The notes under the pieces are model-generated. The model searched no databases. It was not told the DNA's origin and saw only the letters and a program-made list of their open reading frames with translations. The position numbers and the translations under genes are program-made. Of a stretch of 64,000 nt of DNA, positions 33,642 to 43,998 are shown piece after piece (position 1 is the stretch's first letter; the number at the start of each line of letters is the position of its first letter). Source of the DNA: Gonocerus acuteangulatus (taxonomy: Eukaryota; Arthropoda; Insecta; Hemiptera; Coreidae); assembly GCA_946811695.1 (NCBI GenBank), contig OX328125.1, forward strand, positions 98,349,210-98,413,209. The letters run 5' to 3'.

Positions 33642-34796
33642 CTAGCTGAATGCCCGTGCTTCGTCACGGCAGATAAGTAGTTATTTTATTGCGTTAAATA
33701 ATGTTTCATTAAAATTACGTTACTATACAATTCTGTGCAGTTTATTATAGCACGGTTCCCGTCATACTATATTTTATTCAATGGGCGTTAAAATTTAAAA
33801 GTTTATGTTTCCAAGAAGTCATATGGTAACACCCAATATATTTACGAGTATTACCAAGGTTATAGGCGAGGAGGCTGTGCAAGGGTTCCGGATATTATTA
33901 CCTCGCCTGGAAAACCTAATGATATGCCATACATCACGGTTTGACCGGGACTGTTCCGGTATTTTGCAATTTTTTCGGTGTCCCGCCCAGTTTTATCAAT
34001 GTCCCGGAAAAGGCTGTAAGATGTAAACAGTAATGAATTCATGTTTATAAGAATCTTTTTTAAATCGGTTACTTTTCTACAATTAACATTTTTACTACTG
34101 CTCTCAGTGTCAAAGATATGAGAAGTAATCTAACTGTAAAACGCTGGAACTACCTGCACAGCGCTGCCAGCTGCCAGACACTACTATTTGGCTGAGAGAT
34201 TGTTTTAAGAAAATCAAGCAGCAAAAAAAGTTCCGTTCTTATTTTTAAGGTTTGGGTCGACTAACAGTTCAGGATCCCCCCTTCCCGTTACTTGCTAGGC
34301 TTAAAACTCACCATTTTGCTTATAATTTGTACTGTTTTTATTCCCAACCCCCCCTGGTATGCCCATCCCATATTAATGTGTCTCGGTTTAACTCTCCAAA
34401 AATATGGCAAGCCTATCTGACGGGGACAGGCAGAAAAGAAATGCAATTAAAACTCTATGAGGGACAGTTAATTTCTAGTAATTCAAGGTCTGCCATCATA
34501 GTTGAAATTAACCTCAATTAGAAATAAAACTATGAGATAGATAATGTAAGGTAACAGCTGTTCTTTATCATCCTAGCAACGCAGGCTGCCTAGGCTTGCC
34601 TTCTCTAACCAACTCAAACTTTAAACCCCCCTAAAAATGCTTAAAAATACGAATATCGAAAAATCCTTTCTTAGCGAGCGCCTACGTTATATAGGGAGTG
34701 TCTATGCAAAATTTCAAAATTTTCTGTCGAGCGGTTTGGGCTGGGCGTTGATAGATGAGTGAGTGAGTGAGTGGTATTTGACAAATATATAGTAGA
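33642..34796 (-). mobile_element. Non-autonomous Helitron, both ends intact
   Basis: On the minus strand it starts TCTACTATATATTTGTC (34796) after an A, and ends with a CCGTG/CACGG hairpin followed by ATTCAGCTAG (33642) before a T. Insertion between A and T, a 5' TC, a 3' hairpin and CTAG are the Helitron signatures. It includes a (CACT)n block just inside the 5' end. The 1155-bp element has no Rep/helicase coding. ORFs at 33805-34521 are unsupported. Confidence 0.88.
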
Positions 34797-35649
34797 TGAA
34801 AAATATTTGTTTTTAAAAATGTTTTACAGCTGAAAATGAAGTTAATAGTTACAAAAAATGTTAACGGTAAAATTCGACGCCTGCTTTATAAAAATTCAAA
34901 AGTATAATAAGGCAATTACTCACATACTAATATAGTGGGATCTTGGAAAAAAGTGGATGAGTCAGGATAAGATGATACATAGAAGCGAAAAGCTTTGAAA
35001 AGATAGGGATCAAAAGTAATGCCTTGATAAACGCCGAATTTGAGCTAATCTTTACAAATGGCGTAGGATGCGAGACGAATCCAATCGGTAAGGGGAGCCA
35101 ACAATATCTAATGGAGCGTTATGGATGATAATGCTCGTCCCCTTGGCGAGTCACCGCAGAAATATGAGGTTCCTCAAAGTGGCTTAGAGGATCCGCAATA
35201 AGCAGCTTTCTGACAGTTCTACGGGTCTTATTAAACCCAGAGCTTGGTCACTCTGATGAGTTAGTCATAGGGTTCTTGGTGTTTGGGTCAGTCAGGATTA
35301 AGTATGTGTTGGATCCGTAGAGAGGTAAATATTGTCAGCGCGAATCGTCTCCCGACGTTGATCCGATAACTAGCTGCGGAGGTCCTGGCAAGGAACTTCG
35401 ACGTTACAGTTACGAAAGCACTGGCTGTTCTAATATAATAAGTATTTGACCCCATAAGAATCCAATGCTATAGCCTTTAGACCACGGAAAGACACTTCAA
35501 ATCTTATTTTTAGCGCGGTTCCTCCCTCCCTTCATAGGGAGGAACCCCGTTTATAAAGTTGACCTCATGAAACAATCCGGAAGTGCCGACTAGAAACTTT
35601 TGCGTTTCAGAACTCCTAGCGACCGAAAATAACGGTGGTTCAAATTTAT
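34797..35649. other. Intron, GC-moderate, no gene recognised
   Basis: About 34950-35480 is GC-balanced. A short segment near 35253-35275 (TGATGAGTTAGTCAT) recurs at 36156-36172, so part of it is an old repeat. No domain recognised. Confidence 0.4.
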
Positions 35650-35960
35650 ATATATATATATCTGTGTGTGTGTGTGTGAGAGAGAGTATATTTGTCTGTT
35701 CGCGCTTTCCTGGCCTCAATAATGGTCCGATTTTGATGAAATTTGGTACAAAAATCTTTCGTCAAATTTGAAAGGTCAAGTTCGTTAACCAGCAGAATCC
35801 GCCCCCCGGAACATGGTTTTTGGAGTGAATGTCGCGCGAAAAAAAATCGTCCCACTTACTTCATATGCTTACAAATACTCGTTTTATAGGCTTCTTGGTC
35901 TAAGAAAACGAATGAAACCATTTTTAAGGCGATAGCTTTAACCGTTTTCGAGAAAATTTT
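35650..35960 (+). repeat. Dispersed repeat (TA/TG-led family), second copy
   Basis: (TA)n(TG)n(AG)n, then TATTTGTCTGTTCGCGC, TCCGATTTTGATGAAATTTG, TTTCGTCAAATTTGAAAGGT, GAATGAAACCATTTTTAAGG. The same order appears inverted at 56580-56770 and, more loosely, at 28018. Confidence 0.5.
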
Positions 35961-35988
35961 TAGTTTTGTTTAACGACGTATCAACAAT

Positions 35989-35990
<2 letters not shown>

Positions 35991-36056
<66 letters not shown>

Positions 36057-36110
36057 GGCGCATCGACATAATTATTGGCTATTAGCGCCGAACAAACAAT
36101 GGTGTTATTA
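35991..36110 (-). mobile_element. SINE tail with 64-base poly(A) (minus strand)
   Basis: Read on the minus strand: TTCGGCGCTAATAGCC, GTCGATGCGCCGTAA and then about 64 A. Only the shared tail of the SINE families is present, so this is a strongly 5'-truncated copy. Confidence 0.75.
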
Positions 36111-36249
36111 TGCCGCTCAGATGGGGCTATCAATCCCAGATCATAGTAATCTCAACTTGGTCGTTTTGATGAGTTAGTCATCAGAATCTAGGATTTGAGA
36201 TAATCTTCAACCGAAAAATCGTGAAATTAAGGATTCTGGGGGTCTTCCC

Positions 36250-36400
36250 GTGTACTACTGGCTATCATTGTGGATCCTCATTAAGGTTCGAGTCCCGCGT
36301 AGTTGCTTAGGAAGGGTGGCAACCTGTAGGTAGCACGGTTCTAATGGCCGGAGGTCAGTAACGAACAAATCAAAAACAAATTAAGGATTCGTTCATAAAC
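36250..36400 (+). mobile_element. tRNA-derived SINE family A, uninterrupted middle
   Basis: AAGGTTCGAGTCCCGCGTAG (B box), GTTGCTTAGGAAGGGTGGCA, ACCTGTAGGTAGC and GGTTCTAATGGCC. It matters because GCTTAGGAAGG is the unoccupied form of the site where the transposon at 40842-43706 inserted. Confidence 0.65.
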
Positions 36401-36564
36401 ACATTGAAGCCGGGAGATTCCAAAATGAATATCAAGGTTTCAAACGTTTATAAGTAGTGAATTTGTAACTTACGCCTAATGGAAGGTCTAAATTTTGAGG
36501 GGGCACGTCTTTTGGCTTATATAAGTTGAAGAGTCGCGTTAATTTTTGATTTTTTGAGTTGTAA

Positions 36565-36656
36565 GTGCAGTTCTGATCAACTATTTGCCTCCAATAAGCG
36601 TTTGATTAAGATGCCTCAAACGCTTATTGGAGGCAAATAGTTGATCAGAACTGCAC
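36565..36656. repeat. Perfect inverted repeat, 41-bp arms, 10-bp loop
   Basis: GTGCAGTTCTGATCAACTAT at 36565 is exactly complemented at the end of the right arm (36616-36656). The loop is TTAAGATGCC. It lies next to an (AT)n tract at 36666-36727. Confidence 0.95.
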
Positions 36657-36662
36657 ACCTTG

Positions 36663-36665
<3 letters not shown>

Positions 36666-36727
<62 letters not shown>
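36666..36727. repeat. (AT)n microsatellite
   Basis: About 62 bp of AT dinucleotides between the hairpin and the next inverted-repeat element. Confidence 0.95.
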
Positions 36728-36729
<2 letters not shown>

Positions 36730-37110
36730 GGTAGTGGGGTTGCTTAATTCCAGAAGGTGAAACAAAATTCAGTCTTCCCGCAAATTTTCTTTATTTTGCA
36801 CTAGGTCTTTTAACACAAATGTGCCATCATCAGGTGCTGGCATGCATATTCGTTTATGTTGTTACAGCATAATTCTGTTTCCAGAAGACTGAATTTTGTT
36901 TCACCTTCTGTAATTAAGCAACCCCACTACCGGAAAACATCAAAAAATGAATACAGCTTGTCGAGCTTCTACCGGAATAGCATTATGCTATAACATAAAC
37001 GAACATGCATGCTAGCACCTGATGATAGCACATTTGTGTTGAAAGGCCTAGTGCAAAACAAAGAAAATTTGTGGGAAGACTGAATTTTGTTTCACCTTCT
37101 GGGATAAATA
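36730..37110. mobile_element. Inverted-repeat element with hammerhead-like CTGATGA cores (third family)
   Basis: Left part 36730-36873 (GGTAGTGGGGTTGCTTAATT, GGTGAAACAAAATTCAGTC, ACTAGGTCTTTTAACAC) is repeated inverted in two blocks (36884-36931 and 36970-37104). Both orientations contain CTGATGAT(A/G)GCAC, TTT, GTGTTGAAAG or GTGTTAAAAG. The layout is the same as in the other two families, but the GAAA is followed by G instead of C. Confidence 0.6.
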
Positions 37111-37329
37111 TATATATATAAAAGTAATGATTCTTCCTTAATATTAAAATAAATCTCCTATAAAACTATTTTAGGCTCTTCAATGTGGGTGCTTTGTAAA
37201 AGTTCATAATTTAAGAATGATTTCGTTCAGTACCGGGGAACCTTTTTGGCAGTCCATTATTGACTTTTTGGTACTTTGTGTGGTTTGTCTGAGCCTCGTC
37301 GATGGATGATACTCCCAGACCGAGTGTAT

Positions 37330-37332
<3 letters not shown>

Positions 37333-37372
<40 letters not shown>
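37333..37372. repeat. (AG)n microsatellite
   Basis: About 40 bp of AG dinucleotides, the source of a Leu-Ser-rich spurious ORF on the minus strand. Confidence 0.95.
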
Positions 37373-37376
<4 letters not shown>

Positions 37377-37884
37377 GCGGCGACCAGGTCCTCTCCTGTC
37401 CCGTTACGGTGTCCTGAAAGGACGCACGTGTTCGGTCGGACAAAGTAAATGTTGACGTGCCGTGGATGATCGGGACATCCGACACGGTACGTCCTCTCAT
37501 GCTCGCTTTTTATCTCATCCTACACTCTCTATATCTCATTTTGTAATAAAACAGCCCCTTTCCACCTTATCGGACATGCTTTAATGCAGGTTTAATTACA
37601 AAACGGACTCCACCTTTCAGGGACACACTGGATCGGTTTGTTTCGCTCTGTACTCTCGAGGCACGAGCCTTTTCTTGACCGTTCACACCTATGTAGTTCT
37701 ACTTTTCCTCTGGGCTTATTCAATCGCTTTCTGCCTAACCTTTCTAGAATAGCCATTGTTGCTCTTTATTGGCTCAGCTTAATTTAATTCTTGTTAAGAA
37801 GAAATTAATCATCGCGAGCTTTTGTCACGTTCATTCGTTTAGGAACGCTAGTGGTGATTCAATCAATTTAGGGTATTCAGAGTG
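37373..37884. other. GC-moderate single-copy island in intron
   Basis: No repeats or recognisable ORF. It contains homeodomain-type TTTAATTACA near 37589 and TTAATTTAATTC near 37780. A regulatory role is inference. Confidence 0.35.
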
Positions 37885-39690
37885 GAGTCTTGAGAGAGCA
37901 AAAAAGAAGAGCAAATAGCATAGCGAAAAACCACCAAAACGATGGTGTTGATCCACCAAAACAACAAGAACATTAGAATGTATAGGTCAAAGAAGTTAAG
38001 AAGTGTTTCGATCTATTTTGGGCGCTTACAGAATTGAGTCTTGAGAGAGGAAAAAAAGAAGAGCAAAGAGCAGAGTGAAAAACCACTAAATCAATGGTGT
38101 TAATCCACCAAAACAACAAGAAGACTAGAATATATAGTACTAAGAAACTAAGTGGTGTTTCGATCCATTTTGGGTGCTTACAGAATTGAGTCTTGAGAGA
38201 GGAAAAAAGAAGAGCAAAGAGCAGAGTGAAAAACCACTAAATCAATGGTGTTAATCCACCAAAACAACAAGAAGATTAGAATATATAGTACAAAGAAACT
38301 AAGTGGTGTTTCGATCCATTTAGGGTGCTTACAGAATTGAGTCTTGAGAGAGGAAAAAAGAAGAGCAAAGAGCAGAGTGAAAAACCACTAAATCAATGGT
38401 GTTAATCCACCAAAACAACAAGAAGATTAGAATATATAGTACAAAGAAACTAAGTGGTGTTTCGATCCATTTTGGGTGCTTACAGAATTGAGTCTTGAGA
38501 GAGGAAAAAAGAAGAGCAAAGAGCAGAGTGAAAAACCACTAAATCAATGGTGTTGACCCACCAAAACAACAAGAAGATTAGAATATATAGTACTAAGAAG
38601 TTAAGAAGTGTTTCGATCCATTTTGGGTGCTTACAGAATTGAGTCTTGAGAGAGGAAAAAAGAAGAGCAAAGAGCAGAGTGAAAAACCACTAAATCAATG
38701 GTGTTAATCCACCAAAACAACAAGAAGATTAGAATATATAGTACTAAGAAACTAAGTGGTGTTTCGATCCATTTAGGGTGCTTACAGAGTTGAGTCTTTA
38801 GAGAGGAAAAAAGAAGAGCAAAGAGCAGAGTGAAAAACCACTAAATCAATGGTGTTAATCCACCAAAACAACAAGAAGATTAGAATATATAGTACAAAGA
38901 AACTAAGTGGTGTTTCGATCCATTTTGGGTGCTTACAGAATTGAGTCTTGAGAGAGGAAAAAAGAAGAGCAAAGAGCAGAGTGAAAAACCACTAAATCAA
39001 TGGTGTTGACCCACCAAAACAACAAGAAGATTAGAATATATAGTACTAAGAAGTTAAGAAGTGTTTCGATCCATTTTGGGTGCTTACAGAATTGAGTCTT
39101 GAGAGAGGAAAAAAGAAGAGCAAAGAGCAGAGTGAAAAACCACTAAATCAATGGTGTTAATCCACCAAAACAACAAGAAGATTAGAATATATAGTACTAA
39201 GAAACTAAGTGGTGTTTCGATCCATTTAGGGTGCTTACAGAGTTGAGTCTTTAGAGAGGAAAAAAGAAGAGCAAAGAGCAGAGTGAAAAACCACTAAATC
39301 AATGGTGTTAATCCACCAAAACAACAAGAAGACTAGAATATATAGTACTAAGAAACTAAGTGGTGTTTCGATCCATTTAGGGTGCTTACAGAATTGAGTC
39401 TTGAGAGAGGAAAAAAGAAGAGCAATGAGCAGAGTGAAAAACCACTAAATCAATGGTGTTAATCCACCAAAACAACAAGAAGACTAGAATATATAGTACT
39501 AAGAAACTAAGTGGTGTTTCGATCCACTTAGGGTGATTACAGAGTTGAGTCTTTAGAGAGCAAAAAATAAGAACAAAGATTATAACGAAAAACCACCAAA
39601 ACAATGGCGACCGTCCACCAAAACAACTAGAAGATTAGAATGTTTAGGACTAAGTAACTAAGTGGTTCCTTCGATCCAAAAAGGAAAGGC
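37885..39690. repeat. 151-bp satellite array with higher-order structure, 12 monomers
   Basis: The landmark GAGTCTTGAGAGAGG (or GAGTCTTTAGAGAGG) recurs at about 38036, 38188, 38339, 38490, 38641, 38792, 38943, 39094, 39245, 39396 and 39547, a spacing of 151 with one 152. The first (37885) and last (39547) monomers are the most divergent, as expected at array edges. Diagnostic variants (TTGACCC with AAGTTAAGAAGTG; TTAATCC with AAACTAAGTGG; TAGGG against TTGGG) repeat every third monomer, giving a 453-bp higher-order unit. The 72-codon ORF on the minus strand lies inside the satellite and is not a gene. Confidence 0.95.
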
Positions 39691-39904
39691 AAAGAGCGAA
39701 AAACTTCGCTGTGATCTCTGCTTTGCCAGCTGGGCCACTCTGTTTCCAATGACCTCACGTGTTTGATTTCTTCGCTATGCTCTTTGCTCTTCCTCTTTGC
39801 TATCTTTACGCTCCTATCTGTAGGTACCCATAAAACCAACTCCTACTCCTTAATCTTGCCTCATTTCTTTCTATATAGCACTTTCATTTCTTGTTGCGTC
39901 GTCA

Positions 39905-40140
39905 TCGTTCATTGAGGCGTTGGAGAACCTCTTCAACCCCATTCTACAATCTCTTGTGAAACCATCATATCTTTCTTGACCTTCCCGGCTGGACATAGAA
40001 CATCTGCCGAGGTTATCCAGCGGTAGGGATTCTTTCAACATGTACGAGACAGCCTAATAACCTTTTCTTGGCAATCCTTATTATATCTGGTTCGGCGAAT
40101 AACCATTTTAATTTGGAATACATTATTATGCCAAAGTTAT
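39905..40140 (-). pseudogene. Possible LINE C-terminal relic
   Basis: Minus-strand translation with frameshifts gives LLGCLVHVERIPTAG, PRQMFYVQPGRSRKI and NGVEEVLQRLNE. This resembles the GHV-RM ... LFY-QP-G-R ... VE-DL pattern at the C-terminus of RTE-like LINEs. Several stops are present. Weak evidence. Confidence 0.35.
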
Positions 40141-40713
40141 CTTCTGGATCACTGTTATCAATGTTTTTTACATAAGGCGACATAAATCATACAAAAATAA
40201 CTTTATGAATAAATGTCTCCACCAGAACCAATTCACTTTTTGCTTAAGAAATCAGTACCCAGGGTTTTAAGTACTATTAAGAAGAATCTTCGCAAGCGAC
40301 GGATTCAGTAAGAACCCTACGTTACGAATGATAAGCTACAATTCATTAAGAACGACCTTCCCCAAGAACAGCTCTTAAGCTACTTGACTCAGCTACTGAA
40401 GCAGAACTCTGCTCCAAAGGCGCAACTAATTGCCTAATATGAAAAGTCTTGTAATTCCCTCCGAGCCTAATTTACACTATTTCCCATCAAGGCCGCAGAG
40501 TCAGGCAGAATTTCTATCTAGTGTGGTACTTTCTACGGAATTCGCCCAATCATTTTACATTTCATATTTCAGAAGATGTCGATATATATATATATATATA
40601 TAATCGTGGATATGTCATATTGGTTGAATAAAACTACATATATTATTAAAGCATACACAAAAATGGGCAAAGTAACAATTTTAAGTGTAAAATAACTTAT
40701 AACAACTGGAAAA
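40141..40713. other. Intron, no gene recognised
   Basis: Mixed composition, with a short (AT)n at 40581-40602. Nothing else identified. Confidence 0.45.
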
Positions 40714-40841
40714 AGGTCTCCTCGTGGTCCTAACCCTTGGATTCTCATACGGGAGATGCGAGTTAGAGTCCCACTTGCAGCAGGTTGAATATTTCATCCA
40801 GGACACGTTGAAAAAATTACCTGCACCACCATAGTAGCTTA
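40714..40841 (+). mobile_element. tRNA-derived SINE family A, 5' part (interrupted)
   Basis: GGTCTCCTCGTGGTCC, GAGTTAGAGTCCCAC, GCAGCAGGTTGA and CATCCAGGACACGTTG match the family A head and middle. The sequence breaks off at GTAGCTTA and resumes at 43707, after the transposon, as TTAGGAAGGATTGCAACC. Confidence 0.85.
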
Positions 40842-43706
40842 GGGTGGGTTTACACTTGCTAGTTATTGCAGGAAATTTATATCAGACAGAAATTGCGACT
40901 AGTGTAAACCATGAGCAATTTATGTCTGAGATAGATATTTCTATCACGAACTATAAGTGTCGACACTTCTATACCACCAGGTGTAAACACAGATTTTTAC
41001 GAGAGGAATTTAATTTCAGAGATAAATATCTTGGCTACTAGCTGTATTGACGACATTTCTATACCAACAGATGTAAACACTGATTACACTGTTCTGCAAA
41101 AAAAAAAACTTTTCTCCCCTCCCTTGAACAATTTTGCCTGTTTCTCATGTTTTCAGGTGTGCTGAGTCCGAATCTGAACTCAGAAAAATTCTATCGCCCT
41201 CTGATTTTGAGAGAAAAGAGGAGAAACTTGGAAAAAATGAAAAATTGTATTTGAAAATTATTGTCTTTATTATAACAGATTTTTTTTTTCTTTTTCAACG
41301 GTAAAATATAATTAATTGTATCCTGCATGTTATCAGGTATAATACTAGATATGACACAACTCCAAAAATATACACACATCGTCAATGAGTATTTTTTTTT
41401 CTTTTGTACTCTTCCTCCTCTGTCTCCCGCTGCAGTGTCCAGGAGTAATCCGCCAGCATCTTCTCATTCCATTTGCCAGTATATCTTTTTTCCATTCTGG
41501 ATATGTCTTGGTGGAATCGTTCTCCATGTTCGTCCGAAACTGCAACCAAATTTGGGGCGAAAAAGTCTAGGTGACTATGCAGGAAATGTATTTTTTAGGA
41601 CATATTGCATCCCAATGTTTTATATGAAGTAAGGAAGTAAGCAGTTCTTGGACTATTTTTCGGTAGTCTCTAGATTTTTCGTTTCCCAAAAACTTAGCAC
41701 ATACCTCTCGAAAAGCAATCAAAGCCTTTTTCTCAGTAGTATTTAACTTTGCTTCAAAAGTGAGGTCCTTGAGTAGATGCCGAATTTGGGGTCCTACGAA
41801 AATTCCCTCCTTTATCTTAGCATCGCTGAGATGCGGAAATTTTTGTTTTAAGTACATGAAACCTTCTCCTTCCTTGTCCATCTTACGCTCTGGCCATTTT
41901 TTTACGACATAATTGTCTCCTCTTTTTCTGCTGTCCCACTCGCACAAAAAACAACAAAATTTAGTGTAACCTCCTTTGAGTCCTGTAAGCATGGCTACCA
42001 CTTTAAGATCTGCACAAATGCGCCATTTGTACTCATGGTACTTGATTTTTTGTAGAAGTATCTTCATGTTGTCATAGGTTTCTTTCATGTGGACCAAATG
42101 AGCTACTGGGATTGATGGATGTTTGTTTCCATTATCAAGGAATACTCCTTTTAAACTAAACTTGGAGCTCTCAATGAATAGTCTCCATTCCTCTGGATTG
42201 GTTGGCAGATCAAGTTCCTGGAGCAAATGAAATACATCATTGCAAAATACAAGATTTTCTTCCATCGAGAAAAAGCATAGAACTCCTGATTCCCGTTTTC
42301 TGAAGAAAGATATATTCACGCCTCCTTCCAAGAGATTCCATTGTTGCAACCTTGACCCAAGCAGCTGAGCTTTTGATTTTGGGAGATCTAAATCACGAAC
42401 AAGATCATTCAATCGCCTCTGATTTATGAGCTGTGGCTGAGTTTCAGAGGGGCTGGACGAACTTGAAATTTCTTCTTGTTGACTGGTTCCAGGTTGAGGT
42501 GAAACGCTTTCAGAATCGCTGCACACCTCAGAAGTAAGACGGAACTTACTCGGATTTGGTGGGATGGGCATGGAGGCATCATGTGGAGCTGGTCTCATGG
42601 CAGAGGGGATGTTGGGATAAACAATTTTCTTTTTGCTCTTGAACGAGAAACCTTTGATCGTGGTCATGCAAAAATAGCAATCGGTCACGTGATTTGTAGG
42701 TTCTCGCCATATCATGGGAACTGCAAATGGCATTGACTTATGTGTCCCATTTAGCCAACCAGTCAGAGAACGTGAGCATGAACTACAGCATATTTTAGGA
42801 GCCCAGGATTTGTCCTGATCACTTACTTTACATCCAAAGTATAACTCGTATGGCTTCTTCACCAGCGGAGTCAGAGGTTTCTGAGTGGACTTGAATGTGA
42901 CTTCACCACAAACATAGCAAAAGGAATCAGACTTATTTGTACACTGTCGTGACATTACAGAGAAAAAGTGAACTGTTCCCAGAACAATGATAGCACAACT
43001 GAATATCCAAGTAAGTGCGTTTAGCGAAAGCCTCGAGAGTACTGATCAAATCCTAGAAGAAAATAGTGACAAGAGAGGGGCTGAGTGGGAGGGGGGGAGT
43101 TGGGGTATTGAGGGTGAAAGGGGGGCAGGTAAGGATTTGAATGAAAAGGATACCACCATAAAAGAGAAAGGAAGGTCATTCCCCTAAAGATCCAGGTAGA
43201 GACCAAATCCCTGCCTCAAGATCAAAAACTGAAAAAAACACTTTTAGCCATATTTCTTCAACCACTTGTAATATTCCCATCAAATTTTTTTTCGTTCAAA
43301 TATACTTCATTGCGCTCAAAATCATCGGGCTTTTGAATTTTTTTTACTATGTTTTGATGCCAAAAAAAATTCGTCAAATTTACAAAAAACTCACATTTTT
43401 GGATAAAAAACTAGAATTTCTCAAGAAACTGTGCGTGATAGACAGAATCTGACTTCAAATTCGTGTTCAGCACATTTGAAAACAGTAAGAAAGCATGTTT
43501 TGGTTTGAAGGAGGATTTTCGTGCAGAACAGTGTTATTTGTGCTTTTGGTGAATTTATCGCAAATTAGGACAAATCCAGAACTGTCCTATACATATCCAT
43601 GACATAAATGTCTAGCTATTTCTGTCAGTATGTAAACCTTCAAGAGAATATCTATCCGACACCTGACATATATTTCCTGCGAGAAGTGTCAGAAGTAAAC
43701 GCACCC
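40842..43706 (-). mobile_element. DNA transposon of unassigned superfamily (TTA TSD)
   Basis: Termini are GGGTGGGTTTACACTTG (40842) and the inverse of GGGTGCGTTTACTTCTG (43706). About 30 bases further in, both share GCAGGAAAT(T/A)TAT(A/G)TCAG, so the TIRs are about 45-50 bp and imperfect. TTA flanks both sides (40839-40841, 43707-43709). The related SINE at about 36309 has the single-TTA empty site GCTTAGGAAGG. Near-terminal copies of GTGTAAAC recur at 40910-41090. The element carries one decayed gene on the minus strand (41345-42955). A 3-bp TTA duplication would fit PIF/Harbinger, but the protein is not a PIF-type transposase as I know them. Confidence 0.85.
41345..42955 (-). pseudogene. 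Transposon-borne zinc-binding, transposase-like protein, decayed
   Basis: The intact ORF runs from MSRQCTNKSD (42955) for 462 codons to 41567. N-terminus: FCYVCGE (residues about 12-18), YELYFGCKVSDQ, WAPKICCSSC and DCYFCM, a multi-Cys putative zinc-binding region. Residues 125-180 are Ser/Pro-rich. A C-terminal half follows with ICADLKVVAMLTGL, KFCCFLCEWDSR, FPHLSDAKIKEGIFVGPQIR and FLGNEKSRDY. This order belongs to a large family of uncharacterised, multi-copy proteins in arthropods, Hydra and fish. Near 41605-41640 the frame shifts. In the new frame the family signature continues (IHFLHSHLDFF, VSDEHGERFHQDI, MEKRYTGKWN) after one in-frame stop at 41595-41597. From memory of relatives, about 35-40 residues are also missing after WPERK. 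Conserved D, C-x2-C and E-H-x-E/H residues suggest a DDE-like nuclease, but that is inference. Confidence 0.8.
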
Positions 43707-43819
43707 TTAGGAAGGATTGCAACCTATAGGTAGCTCGGTGTTAATAGCCTAGAAGTGTCAGAAGTAAACGCACCCTTAGGAAGGATTGCATCCTATAGGT
43801 AGCTCGGTGTTAATAGCCT
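43682..43819. repeat. 69-bp tandem duplication across the transposon/SINE junction
   Basis: Units 43682-43750 and 43751-43819 differ by one base. Each contains the last 25 bases of the transposon, the TTA and 40 bases of SINE. AGAAGT occurs both in the transposon end and in the SINE tail, so slippage or end joining at that short match can explain it. Confidence 0.95.
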
Positions 43820-43846
43820 AGAAGTCGATGCGCCGTAAAAAAATTG
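43710..43846 (+). mobile_element. SINE family A, 3' part after the transposon
   Basis: GGAAGGATTGCAACCTATAG, GGTAGCTCGG, GTGTTAATAGCC and GTCGATGCGCCGTAA(A)n complete the SINE begun at 40714, apart from the 69-bp duplication. Confidence 0.85.
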
Positions 43847-43998
43847 AACAAAAAATGCCTCAATTGTAGTAGAAAGTGATCATCTCCATCTAATAATTAA
43901 ACCTAATCCGTGCCCCTTTTTTTAATAATAATTGACTTTTAACATATTCTATTTTTCTATATTTATCATTTCTATTAATGAATTAATATTACATAAAC

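Noticed and set aside
39386..39604. 72-codon ORF in the satellite
   Set aside because: Lies within satellite monomers and depends on their variants; no protein family.
37885..39690. CRISPR array
   Set aside because: The whole 151-bp unit is repeated with no unique spacers; it is a tandem satellite in a eukaryotic intron.
41345..41632. Separate plus-strand ORFs at the transposon gene's 3' end
   Set aside because: Shadow frames antisense to the decayed C-terminus of the transposon protein.
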